Assembly (NCBI GenBank): GCA_002332905.1
Contig: DDAM01000050.1
Span: 1 to 30,357 of the forward strand
Reading direction: 5' to 3'
DNA: 30,357 bases
Source: Firmicutes bacterium UBA2058
Lineage (GTDB): Bacteria; Bacillota; Clostridia; Tissierellales; Sedimentibacteraceae
Both the position numbers and the translations under genes were made by a program. Shown piece after piece: positions 1 through 7,136 of this stretch; position 1 is the first letter of the stretch; each line of letters starts with the position of its first letter. The notes under the pieces are model-generated. The model saw only the letters and a list, made by a program, of their open reading frames with translations. It was not told the origin of the DNA and searched no databases.

Positions 1-34
1 TTATTCTTTAATACTGATTTTGATAAACAAATGA

Positions 35-63
35 TTGACAACAAATCTCTTATTTAGTAGGAT
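35..63 (+). promoter_or_regulatory. Probable sigma-A promoter of the toroid-fold gene
   Basis: TTGACA at 35-40 and TAGGAT at 58-63 are separated by 17 nt. The gene start at 111 lies about 40 nt beyond the expected transcription start. The -35 is a perfect match and the -10 is moderate. Confidence 0.5.
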
Positions 64-110
64 TAAGCAAAGATTATGTTTAACGGAAACATATTGTGGA
101 GGTGAAAAGT

Positions 111-953
111 ATGGATTTAGAAAAACAATATTTATCAGATGTTGAAGCGATATTGTCACATAGATATGATAATGGAGCTGACTATTGGACAACGCCAGAC
201 AAGAGGCTAATAAAAGGGTCTCCGTTCTCTACCTTGGATTGTGCACTTTTATTATTGGAATTAGGTATGGGGCCAACAGAACCACTACTTATAGAGACGG
301 CTGAATTGATATTAAGCACTTGGCAAAAGGATGGGCGTTTTAAGCTGTATCCTAAAGGTTCTATTTACCCATGCCAAACAGCAATCGCCACCAAAGTGCT
401 TTGTCACATGGGTTATGCTACTGATGAAAGATTGCAAACAACATTTCAGCATCTTTTGGATATTCAGTATACAGACGGAGGATGGCGTTGCAATAAATTT
501 TCTTTCGGTCATGGTCAAGAAACAGAGTATTCAAATCCCCACCCTACTCTTACCGTTCTTGACGCTTTTCGTTTTAGTGACTATTTTAACAAAGAGCAAT
601 CACTAGATAAAGCAGTGGATTTTTTGCTTGAACATTGGACAATAAAAAAACCTATCGGTCCTTGCCACTACGGCATTGGGAAATTATTTATGCAGGTTGA
701 ATATCCATTTCGCAATTACAATCTTTTTGAATATGTTTATGTTTTGTCATTTTATAACCGAGCAAAGAATGACAGTCGATTTCTTGAAGCCTTTAATATG
801 CTTAAATCAAAAACGGTAAATGGACAAATTGTGGTTGAGCGCATTGTTCCTAAACTGGCTAGATTAGATTTTTGTAAAAAGAATGAGCCAAGCATATTGG
901 CAACAAAACGCTATAATGAAATTCTAAACAACCTAGGTTCTAACAACATATAA
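111..953 (+). CDS. Prenyltransferase/squalene-oxidase-repeat-like alpha-toroid protein
   Basis: The 280-residue product resembles bacterial proteins built from alpha-alpha toroid repeats of the prenyltransferase/terpene-cyclase type. Visible signs are helical repeats of about 50 residues and glycine/tryptophan-rich turns such as TWQKDGRF and YTDGGWRCNKFSFG, like the QW motifs of squalene cyclases. No DxDD-type catalytic motif is evident, so enzymatic activity is doubtful and the substrate is unknown. ATG 111 is chosen because GGAGGTG at 98-104 sits ideally before it; the in-frame GTG at 96 overlaps that ribosome binding site. No signal peptide or membrane segment is seen. Sampled 60-nt rows of the gene contain about 35-45% G+C, clearly above most of the window, and it is one of few plus-strand genes. 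This suggests a later acquisition. It stands alone, with its own promoter and a terminator shared with hutH. Confidence 0.7.
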   Translation: MDLEKQYLSDVEAILSHRYDNGADYWTTPDKRLIKGSPFSTLDCALLLLELGMGPTEPLLIETAELILSTWQKDGRFKLYPKGSIYPCQTAIATKVLCHMGYATDERLQTTFQHLLDIQYTDGGWRCNKFSFGHGQETEYSNPHPTLTVLDAFRFSDYFNKEQSLDKAVDFLLEHWTIKKPIGPCHYGIGKLFMQVEYPFRNYNLFEYVYVLSFYNRAKNDSRFLEAFNMLKSKTVNGQIVVERIVPKLARLDFCKKNEPSILATKRYNEILNNLGSNNI

Positions 954-960
954 TCAACAA

Positions 961-998
961 AAAATGCGAAGCATTTTACATGAAATACTTCGCATTTT
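961..998. terminator. Bidirectional terminator between the toroid gene and hutH
   Basis: AAAATGCGAAG (961-971) pairs with CTTCGCATTTT (988-998), and an inner ATTT/AAAT stem closes a 6-nt loop. T-rich sequence follows on the plus strand and A-rich sequence precedes it, so it can serve both converging transcripts. Confidence 0.8.
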
Positions 999-1039
999 CC
1001 TTTATTTTGATATTCTCTTTACAATCAATAACTATTTTA

Positions 1040-2569
1040 TTAGAAGCATATCTCTCCTGCTGATGCCTCTACTTTTTTTATTAACTCTTCGTTTATTATT
1101 ATGTTTTCACACATATTTATATCTTCATATAAAGGTCTGTCTTCTACAAGTGTTGGAACAGAATTTCTTACTAGGTTATATGCTACTTCTGTACCCTTTC
1201 CTAAGCCTTTATTTCCTCTTAGGTCAATTGCTTGGCAAGCACACATAATCTCCATCGCTAAAACTCTTCTTACGTTCTGCATTATTTCTCTTGCTTTTCG
1301 AGCAGCAATTGTTCCCATTGATACATGGTCCTCTTGATTTGCTGAAGATGGTATACTATCAACACTAGCAGGATGAGCTAAGATTTTATTCTCTGATACT
1401 AATGAAGCTGCTGAATATTGAACAATCATAAATCCTGAGTTTAATCCGCCTTTTTCTACCAGGAAAGCTGGAAGTCCGCTAAGTGCTGGGTTTACTAATC
1501 TTTCAAGGCGTCTTTCTGATATGTTTGCAAGCTCTGATAATGCTATACCTAAAAAGTCAAAGCTTAGTGCCATAGGTTGACCATGGAAGTTTCCACCTGA
1601 TATCCCTTCTAATGTTTCAGGGAATATAATTGGATTATCAGTTACTGAGTTCATTTCTATTTCAACTCTTTCTTTTACATAGTTAATGGCGTCTTTACTT
1701 GCTCCATGAACTTGTGGTGTACATCTTAATGAATATGCATCTTGTACTCTAATATCGCCTTGCTGTGTTGTCATTTTGCTGTCTTGTAATAGTTGTAATA
1801 ATATTTTGGCACTATCCTGTTGTCCTTTATGTGGTCTAACATCGTGAACCTTATGATCAAGTGCATTTAAAACTCCATTGTGAGCTTCAAAGCTTAATGC
1901 CGCAGCAATATCAGCAGTTTTAACTAAGTTAAGCGCATCGTACAAAGCTATTGCACCAACTGATGTCATAACCTGTGTACCATTTATTAAAGCTAACCCC
2001 TCTTTTGAAGTTAATTCAATTGTAGGAATTGCTGCTCTTTTCATAGCCTCTGCGCCATCTAAGACTTCACCATTAAATTCCGCTTGTCCGAGACCTATCA
2101 TAGGTAAAACTACATGCGACAATGGAGCTAAATCTCCACTTGAGCCTAACGAACCCTTTTCAGGTACTATTGGATGCACTTTTTTATTTAGCATATCTAT
2201 GAACGTTTGAATAGTTTCAAGTCTCGCACCTGAATAACCTTTTGCTAAATTATTAATTCTTAATAACATTATTCCTCTAACTATTTCTGTAGCAAATGGA
2301 TTTCCAGCACCTACAGCATGTGTAACTATTAAGTTTTTTTGAAGAAGTTTTGATTCCTCTTTTGAAATACTTACATCGCTAAACTTTCCAAATCCAGTTG
2401 TAATTCCATAGATAACTTTTTCATTTTCAACAAAATCATCTACTATCCTTCTTGATTTTATAACATTTTCCTTTGCTGAATCCGCCAACTCAACTATTGC
2501 ATACTCTCTACAAACCTTTACTAATTTTTCTAGAGTTAAGTCACTTCCTGTGATAATAACTTTTTCCAT
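1040..2569 (-). CDS. hutH: Histidine ammonia-lyase
   Basis: The 509-residue protein has full family length. It deaminates L-histidine non-oxidatively to urocanate, the first step of histidine degradation, in the cytoplasm as a homotetramer. The signature GSLGSSGDLAPLSH lies at residues 139-152; the MIO electrophile would form from Ser143-Ser144-Gly145. Most family members have Ala at the first position, so this is a mild variant. Other active-site elements are visible: Tyr54 in YGITTGFG, His84 in VTHAVGAG, INGTQ, the DAYSLRC segment, GGNFHGQP and the SSANQEDHVSMG segment. No hutU, hutI or hutG lies within the window, so the rest of the pathway must be elsewhere or absent. ATG 2569 is preceded by AGGAGG with correct spacing. 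A long leader with a consensus promoter lies upstream. Confidence 0.97.
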   Translation of the reverse strand: MEKVIITGSDLTLEKLVKVCREYAIVELADSAKENVIKSRRIVDDFVENEKVIYGITTGFGKFSDVSISKEESKLLQKNLIVTHAVGAGNPFATEIVRGIMLLRINNLAKGYSGARLETIQTFIDMLNKKVHPIVPEKGSLGSSGDLAPLSHVVLPMIGLGQAEFNGEVLDGAEAMKRAAIPTIELTSKEGLALINGTQVMTSVGAIALYDALNLVKTADIAAALSFEAHNGVLNALDHKVHDVRPHKGQQDSAKILLQLLQDSKMTTQQGDIRVQDAYSLRCTPQVHGASKDAINYVKERVEIEMNSVTDNPIIFPETLEGISGGNFHGQPMALSFDFLGIALSELANISERRLERLVNPALSGLPAFLVEKGGLNSGFMIVQYSAASLVSENKILAHPASVDSIPSSANQEDHVSMGTIAARKAREIMQNVRRVLAMEIMCACQAIDLRGNKGLGKGTEVAYNLVRNSVPTLVEDRPLYEDINMCENIIINEELIKKVEASAGEICF

Positions 2570-2769
2570 TATTTATCCTCCTAATTATAATAATTTTAAA
2601 TAGAGTCTTATACCAATCTCATTAATAAAAAAATGAGACGAATTCTAGCATAGTTAACTACACCAAAACCCGCCTCCTTTTATCTATTCTCTCTAGGCAT
2701 AAATTTCAATTAATTATATTTATGAAATTTGTTATAATTTATTATAATATAATTGATAGTTTATGTCAA
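2570..2769 (-). promoter_or_regulatory. hutH promoter and long structured 5' leader
   Basis: On the minus strand TTGACA (2769-2764) and TATAAT (2746-2741), 17 nt apart, form a perfect consensus promoter. Transcription would start near 2734, giving a leader of about 165 nt. The leader holds a hairpin AAATTTCA/TGAAATTT (2701-2708 with 2723-2730), a strong GGAGG near 2675 not followed by a long frame, several mini-frames of 2-9 codons, and a hairpin TCTCATT/AATGAGA (2617-2623 with 2632-2638). The second hairpin has no U-run, so it is not a clear terminator. The layout suggests post-initiation control, but no known riboswitch or T-box core was recognised. Confidence 0.6.
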
Positions 2770-2780
2770 ATAGTTCTTTT

Positions 2781-3569
2781 TTACTTTATAACCATACTAG
2801 CATTAATCTTAGGTGGATTTTCGTCACCAATTGAGGTTGGATAAACCTTTATACTATCTCCAACTTTTAATGTTGAATGTGCAACATTCATAACAACATC
2901 ATGATTTAATGTAAGTTCATATTCTTTGTTATTGTCATCAGTAACGACAAGTACCATTCTTCCGTCAGTATCACGTGTAATGTTTTTGATTTTTAAATCC
3001 ATTTTTTTACTTTCATCATAATATGATACTATTTTATTCCCCTCTTTTGTGCTAACATAATCAACTATAACATTTGAATTTAAAGGCAAATTGAAATTAC
3101 CAGGATTCATTATACTTAATTCACCAAGTTCAGTAGTAGCTGTAATAAATTTATCACCTATGTCCTTTATAGTTCCAGTTGCTCTAGTTATAAGATCCCC
3201 TTCTTCAGTATAACGTGCATCAAAGTTATATTTATCATATGAGCTGACAGTATAATTATTTTCACTACCTTTAATCATTACAGTTTCTCCTAGGTAATAA
3301 TCCTTAACCTTATCACCAGGTACTTTATAAGTATTTGTTTTTCCATTAGTAGAAACTTTTATCTCATCGTTGCTTATTCCAACTAACCTACCTATAACCT
3401 CTCCATTTGTATTTGGCTCATTGCCAGTGGTATTACCATCGTTGTTTCCATTGTCTGTATTGTTTCCAGTGTTTGTGCCATCTGGGTTCTTTGTAGTTCC
3501 AGTCGTACATCCTGTGAAATTAAACATAAACATTAAAACTACAACCAAAATTATTAATATTTTTTTCAT
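2781..3569 (-). CDS. Predicted lipoprotein with Asn/Gly/Thr linker
   Basis: The 262-residue product begins with a lysine pair and a hydrophobic stretch ending in lipobox F18-T19-G20-C21, so it should be lipidated and anchored on the outer face of the membrane. Residues 22 to about 55 are a low-complexity Asn/Gly/Thr/Asp linker. The rest is a beta-rich region with recurring short strands (for example GRLVGISNDEIKV, GTIKDIGDKFITA and LKIKNITRDTDGRMVLV) that looks like three or four repeated small beta modules, possibly OB- or SH3-like. No enzymatic motif is seen and I do not recognise a named family. GGAGG precedes ATG 3569. The next gene upstream has the same signal peptide plus linker design, suggesting related origin. 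Confidence 0.75.
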   Translation of the reverse strand: MKKILIILVVVLMFMFNFTGCTTGTTKNPDGTNTGNNTDNGNNDGNTTGNEPNTNGEVIGRLVGISNDEIKVSTNGKTNTYKVPGDKVKDYYLGETVMIKGSENNYTVSSYDKYNFDARYTEEGDLITRATGTIKDIGDKFITATTELGELSIMNPGNFNLPLNSNVIVDYVSTKEGNKIVSYYDESKKMDLKIKNITRDTDGRMVLVVTDDNNKEYELTLNHDVVMNVAHSTLKVGDSIKVYPTSIGDENPPKINASMVIK

Positions 3570-3701
3570 AAAAAAACCTCCAACTTATATATACACATCA
3601 TTATTACCAAAATAATGTATTTTATACATAAAATTAGAGGCTATCATAAGGTTAGTATTTATTAATGCATTTTAATGTTATAATAATCTGTTACATTACC
3701 A

Positions 3702-3887
3702 TTATGGATTATTATTTGTAGTACCATTTGTTGTACCGTTATTAGTTGTACCATTATTTGTTGTACCATTATTTGTTGTACCATTATTGTCTGTTGTACC
3801 ATTGTCTGGTGTTCCAGTAGTAGTACAACCAACCAATGATACTGTCAACAAAACTATAACCATTAATAAACTTAAATGTTTTTTCAT
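3702..3887 (-). CDS. Short lipoprotein consisting of signal peptide plus NGTT repeat
   Basis: The 61-residue product has a Lys-Lys N terminus, a hydrophobic core and lipobox L18-V19-G20-C21. After the cysteine there is only an Asn/Gly/Thr repeat made of a 15-nt unit encoding N-G-T-T-N, about four to five times, ending in N-N-N-P. ATG 3887 is preferred over upstream in-frame starts because GGAGG precedes it by 6 nt. The signal peptide and linker resemble the start of the adjacent 262-residue lipoprotein, so this may be a stub left from a duplicated gene, or a genuine short surface-exposed peptide. The 15-nt units keep frame when they expand or contract, so length variation between strains would be tolerated. 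Confidence 0.55.
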   Translation of the reverse strand: MKKHLSLLMVIVLLTVSLVGCTTTGTPDNGTTDNNGTTNNGTTNNGTTNNGTTNGTTNNNP

Positions 3888-3993
3888 AATAAACCTCCAT
3901 TTCTTAATATTCATTATTTATTGTTTTCAATATTAAAAATTATATGCATTGCAATAATATCCAACTATTGCATGAGGTTATTATTTGTTTTTT

Positions 3994-4209
3994 TTATTTT
4001 TTTATTAATTTTTTTATTTTTTCATTTATTTTATTTTTTGACTCATTGGTTCCTTCATTATCAACAAAGTAAGTGCTGTTAACATATTTAATTATATCGC
4101 CTTCTTTTGCTGTTAGTGGTAAGTTACTTTTTAATACAACTAAATTTTTACCATCTTCACACTCTAGCACCGCATGTTGACCTTCAATTCTATCTAATAC
4201 GTATTTCAT
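3994..4209 (-). CDS. DUF3006 family protein
   Basis: The 71-residue product matches the DUF3006 pattern: MKYVLDRIEGQHAVLECEDG at the N terminus, followed by LPLTAKEGDIIKY. The family is a small beta-barrel-like domain of unknown function. It is often seen beside ComEC-like metallo-beta-lactamase proteins, as here (that gene ends 52 nt upstream). The C-terminal 20 residues are lysine-rich. ATG 4209 is preceded by GAGGAT, which directly abuts a hairpin of the recurring GCGTGAA type. It is the last gene of the minus-strand exporter operon. A possible weak transcript end is the TGCAATA/TATTGCA hairpin at 3950-3972. Confidence 0.85.
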   Translation of the reverse strand: MKYVLDRIEGQHAVLECEDGKNLVVLKSNLPLTAKEGDIIKYVNSTYFVDNEGTNESKNKINEKIKKLIKK

Positions 4210-4218
4210 CTTATCCTC

Positions 4219-4240
4219 GCGTGAATGTCTTTTTTCACGC
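4219..4240 (-). repeat. Recurring leader hairpin A, copy 1 (before the DUF3006 gene)
   Basis: On the minus strand GCGTGAA (4240-4234) pairs with TTCACGC (4225-4219) around an A-rich loop. The 3' arm touches the GAGG Shine-Dalgarno of the DUF3006 gene. This copy lacks the second hairpin found at the other sites and lies inside an operon. GTGAAAAAA within it could start a 10-codon frame whose TGA overlaps the gene's ATG. Confidence 0.65.
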
Positions 4241-4261
4241 TATTACCCCCAAATATTTAAT

Positions 4262-5311
4262 CTATGGATTACATTGACTACAAGGCTCATAACCATCCTT
4301 AATTGCTTTCTCACGACTATTAAAATAAACTTTATTTTTCTCTGATGGCAATGATTTGCAGATATCTAAATGTAATTTTTTAGAATTTAAATTACCGATA
4401 TATGTTATATCTAGCATTTGATTAGTGTCTTTATCATTATCACTGTTATTTGATGATTTTATACCAGCTTGATTAAAAGTTATTTCTTTTCCGTTACTTT
4501 TAGCTACTATTGTACCCATTTTGTCTGTTCTGAATATTTCAGCGCCTACATCATTTAGACGACTTAATATTTTTTCTTGTGGATGTTTATAATCATTATC
4601 AATTCCACAACTTATAACTGCATATTTTGGACTAACTTCTCTTAGAAAAACATACGAGGATGATGTTTCACTTCCATGATGAGCAACTTTTAATACATCT
4701 ACATCTAAATTAACAAATGTATCGATTATATCCTTTTCAGAGTTTTCCTCCATATCTCCAGTAAATAAAAATTTAGTATCATTATAATCAACTTTTACAA
4801 CAATCGAATTATCATTTATTTCATTATATTCTTTTACTGGACCTAATACAGTTACATCACAATTACCAAATTCAATTTTATCACCAGCATTAGGAATTAT
4901 TAAGTCTACACCCTTTAATTCTATGCTATCAAGCAGTTTTTCAAAGGTTTTTGTAGTAGTAGTCTTAGAAGACATATATATTTTTCCTATATAAAAGCTT
5001 TCTATAACTTTCGAGCCACTTCCTATATGATCCTTATGTGGATGTGTAAATATAACTACATCTAATTTTTCTATACCGAGACTTTTTATATAAGGAATAA
5101 TGATATCTTCGGCATCTGTATCACCAGCATCGATAAGCATAGCTTTATTGGAATTTATTAGAAGTATGGAATCAGCTTGCCCAACATCCATAAAATAAAC
5201 TTCTAATCCATCGTCCTCTATATTTGCATTCATATTTTGTGTGCAAGCAGTTAGTAAAACTGCTATGCACGTAATAAATAAAATAACCTTAATTAATTTG
5301 ATTTTTTTAAT
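4262..5311 (-). CDS. ComEC/Rec2-like metallo-beta-lactamase lipoprotein, probable ATT start
   Basis: The protein is an exported hydrolase of the ComEC-like MBL group. The HxHxDH metal motif is THPHKDH; MDVGQADSILL and LIDAG precede it, FTGD and the VAHHGS motif follow. The C-terminal ~50 residues, from YIGNLNSKKLHLDIC to the end, form an Ada-like zinc module with C-P/S-x2-C spacing (CSQC at the end) that commonly caps extracellular nucleases and MBL proteins. The first canonical ATG (5233) lacks a ribosome binding site and removes the signal peptide. Reading upstream in frame gives 26 more residues with the complete lipoprotein signal KLIKVILFITCIAVLLTAC, lipobox L-T-A-C at residues 20-23. 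The only start with a good GGAGGG, 7 nt away, is ATT at 5311-5309. The mature protein would sit outside the membrane and may act on phosphodiester or nucleic-acid substrates, which is inferred from the family. Confidence 0.85.
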   Translation of the reverse strand: MKKIKLIKVILFITCIAVLLTACTQNMNANIEDDGLEVYFMDVGQADSILLINSNKAMLIDAGDTDAEDIIIPYIKSLGIEKLDVVIFTHPHKDHIGSGSKVIESFYIGKIYMSSKTTTTKTFEKLLDSIELKGVDLIIPNAGDKIEFGNCDVTVLGPVKEYNEINDNSIVVKVDYNDTKFLFTGDMEENSEKDIIDTFVNLDVDVLKVAHHGSETSSSYVFLREVSPKYAVISCGIDNDYKHPQEKILSRLNDVGAEIFRTDKMGTIVAKSNGKEITFNQAGIKSSNNSDNDKDTNQMLDITYIGNLNSKKLHLDICKSLPSEKNKVYFNSREKAIKDGYEPCSQCNP

Positions 5312-5340
5312 TTCAAGCCCTCCCTAGATGCAAATTTATT

Positions 5341-7119
5341 TTAATGCTCATACTGCAACTTATATAGCTTATAGTACATTCCATGATTAGTTAATAATTC
5401 TTGATGAGTACCTTCTTCAATAATCTTACCCTTATGCATTACTATAATCTTATCTGCGTTTTGTATTGTCGATAATCTATGTGCAACTATTAAAGTAGTT
5501 CTTCCTTTCATTAATTTTCCAAGGGCATCTTGTATTAAACTTTCAGTTTCTGTATCAATATTAGCAGTTGCTTCATCAAGTATTAATATCTTTGGTTTAA
5601 ATGCAAGTGTTCTGGCAAATGACAAAAGCTGTCTTTGTCCTGCAGAGAATGATGCACCTCTTTCAATAACTGGTTCATTATACTTTTTATTAAATTTAGA
5701 TATAAAGCCATCAGCGTTAACATATTTAGCAGCTTCCATAACCTCATCATCTGTAATATTTTCGTTTCTTAATCTAATATTACTTTTTATATCACCAGTA
5801 AATAGAAATACATCCTGAAGCATTTGACCAATATGCATCCTTAAATTATCTACTTTAATATCTCTTATATTGATTCCATCAATTAGTATTTCACCTTTTT
5901 GTATATCATAATATCTGCTTATTAGATTTTGAATAGTAGTTTTACCAGCACCTGTAGCACCAACAAAGGCTACATTTTGACCTGGTTTAACTTTAAAGGA
6001 AACATCCCTTAGTATCCATTCTTCTTTATTATATGCAAACCATACATTTTTAAATACTATTTCACCTTTTAAGTCTGTAATCTCTACTGCATTTTCAGAA
6101 TCTTCTATTTCTGGTTTTTCATCAAGCAAATTGAATATTCTTTCTGCTGAAGCCGATGCTGACTGTATAATATTTAATTGTTCCGCGAATTCTTGTATTG
6201 GTTCAAAGAATTTACCTATGTATCTTTGGAATATCACTATGGTACCAATTGTAATTTCTCCAGCTAAGTATTGCTTCCCACCAAACCAGATAAGAAGGAT
6301 TAATGCTACAATATTTAACATGTAGGCAGATGGATTATATACAGCAAATATAGTTATTTGCTTCATGTGCTTCTCTCTTAATTCTTCACTCTTTTTCTTG
6401 AATCTATCTAGAATTTTATTTTCTACTGCAAAAATTTGAACAATTTTCATTCCAGATACATGCTCCGAAACAAAGGCATTTAGTGATGATATTTTACTAC
6501 GTATTTCTCTATATGTTTTTTTAGATATCTTTGAAAATATAGCAGTAAAGATGATTATAAATGGTATAACTGTAAATGTTAACAGTGATAGCTTTACATT
6601 ATACATAAGCATTGTCACTATAATACCAATTAATAGACAAACACTTTTTAAAATATTAACAATAACACTTGTATACATTTCATTTAAAGTTTCTATATCG
6701 TTAGTAGCACGTGTTACTAGCCTACCTATTGGATTATTATTGAAAAAATTAATTGATAATTTATGTAAATGCTTAAATACATCTAATCTAATGTTATAAA
6801 TAATCTTTTGCCCAACATATGCTAATACCATAGCTTGAGCATAGCTTAAAACTAAGCTACATACAATTACTCCAAGAAACTTCACTCCTAATACTATCAT
6901 CTCATTGGCTGAATTAGGATTTGGATTACTTATGTTTTCTACTATTATGTCTGTTGCATTACCTAAGATTATTGGTTGATATAATTCAAGTCCAACTATT
7001 AGAAATATAAAAACTATAGCCATCAAAAACCATCCAATATACGGTTTTGCATACTCTAATAACCTTTTTATTGTTTTAGAGTTATATTTTTTTATTTCAA
7101 TATTTTCTATGTTATCCAT
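5341..7119 (-). CDS. Heterodimeric ABC exporter, canonical-site half (BmrD/YheH-like)
   Basis: The 592-residue half-transporter has an N-terminal six-helix exporter domain (about residues 30-320) and a nucleotide-binding domain. Walker A is GATGAGKTT (about 380-390), the signature is FSAGQ (about 490, in place of LSGGQ), and Walker B is ILILDEA with the catalytic Glu retained. It should pair with the next gene upstream, whose Walker B ends in Asp, giving one active and one degenerate ATP site as in BmrCD, LmrCD and TM287/288 exporters. Substrates are probably hydrophobic drugs or lipids, but the sequence does not decide. GTG 7131 overlaps the ribosome binding site, so ATG 7119 is preferred although its spacing from AGGAGG is long. 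The upstream gene's TAG stop overlaps that AGGAGG, indicating translational coupling. Confidence 0.93.
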   Translation of the reverse strand: MDNIENIEIKKYNSKTIKRLLEYAKPYIGWFLMAIVFIFLIVGLELYQPIILGNATDIIVENISNPNPNSANEMIVLGVKFLGVIVCSLVLSYAQAMVLAYVGQKIIYNIRLDVFKHLHKLSINFFNNNPIGRLVTRATNDIETLNEMYTSVIVNILKSVCLLIGIIVTMLMYNVKLSLLTFTVIPFIIIFTAIFSKISKKTYREIRSKISSLNAFVSEHVSGMKIVQIFAVENKILDRFKKKSEELREKHMKQITIFAVYNPSAYMLNIVALILLIWFGGKQYLAGEITIGTIVIFQRYIGKFFEPIQEFAEQLNIIQSASASAERIFNLLDEKPEIEDSENAVEITDLKGEIVFKNVWFAYNKEEWILRDVSFKVKPGQNVAFVGATGAGKTTIQNLISRYYDIQKGEILIDGINIRDIKVDNLRMHIGQMLQDVFLFTGDIKSNIRLRNENITDDEVMEAAKYVNADGFISKFNKKYNEPVIERGASFSAGQRQLLSFARTLAFKPKILILDEATANIDTETESLIQDALGKLMKGRTTLIVAHRLSTIQNADKIIVMHKGKIIEEGTHQELLTNHGMYYKLYKLQYEH

Positions 7120-7136
7120 ATTTATATCCACACCTC

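Noticed and set aside
331..606. Plus-strand 91-codon frame inside the toroid gene
   Set aside because: It is out of frame with a well-supported gene and reads as low-information sequence.
2617..2700. T-box riboswitch before hutH
   Set aside because: The sequence AATTCGTCTC near a hairpin recalls T-box tails, but the conserved GGTGG-N-ACCGCG core and the stem I elements are missing, and the leader is too short.
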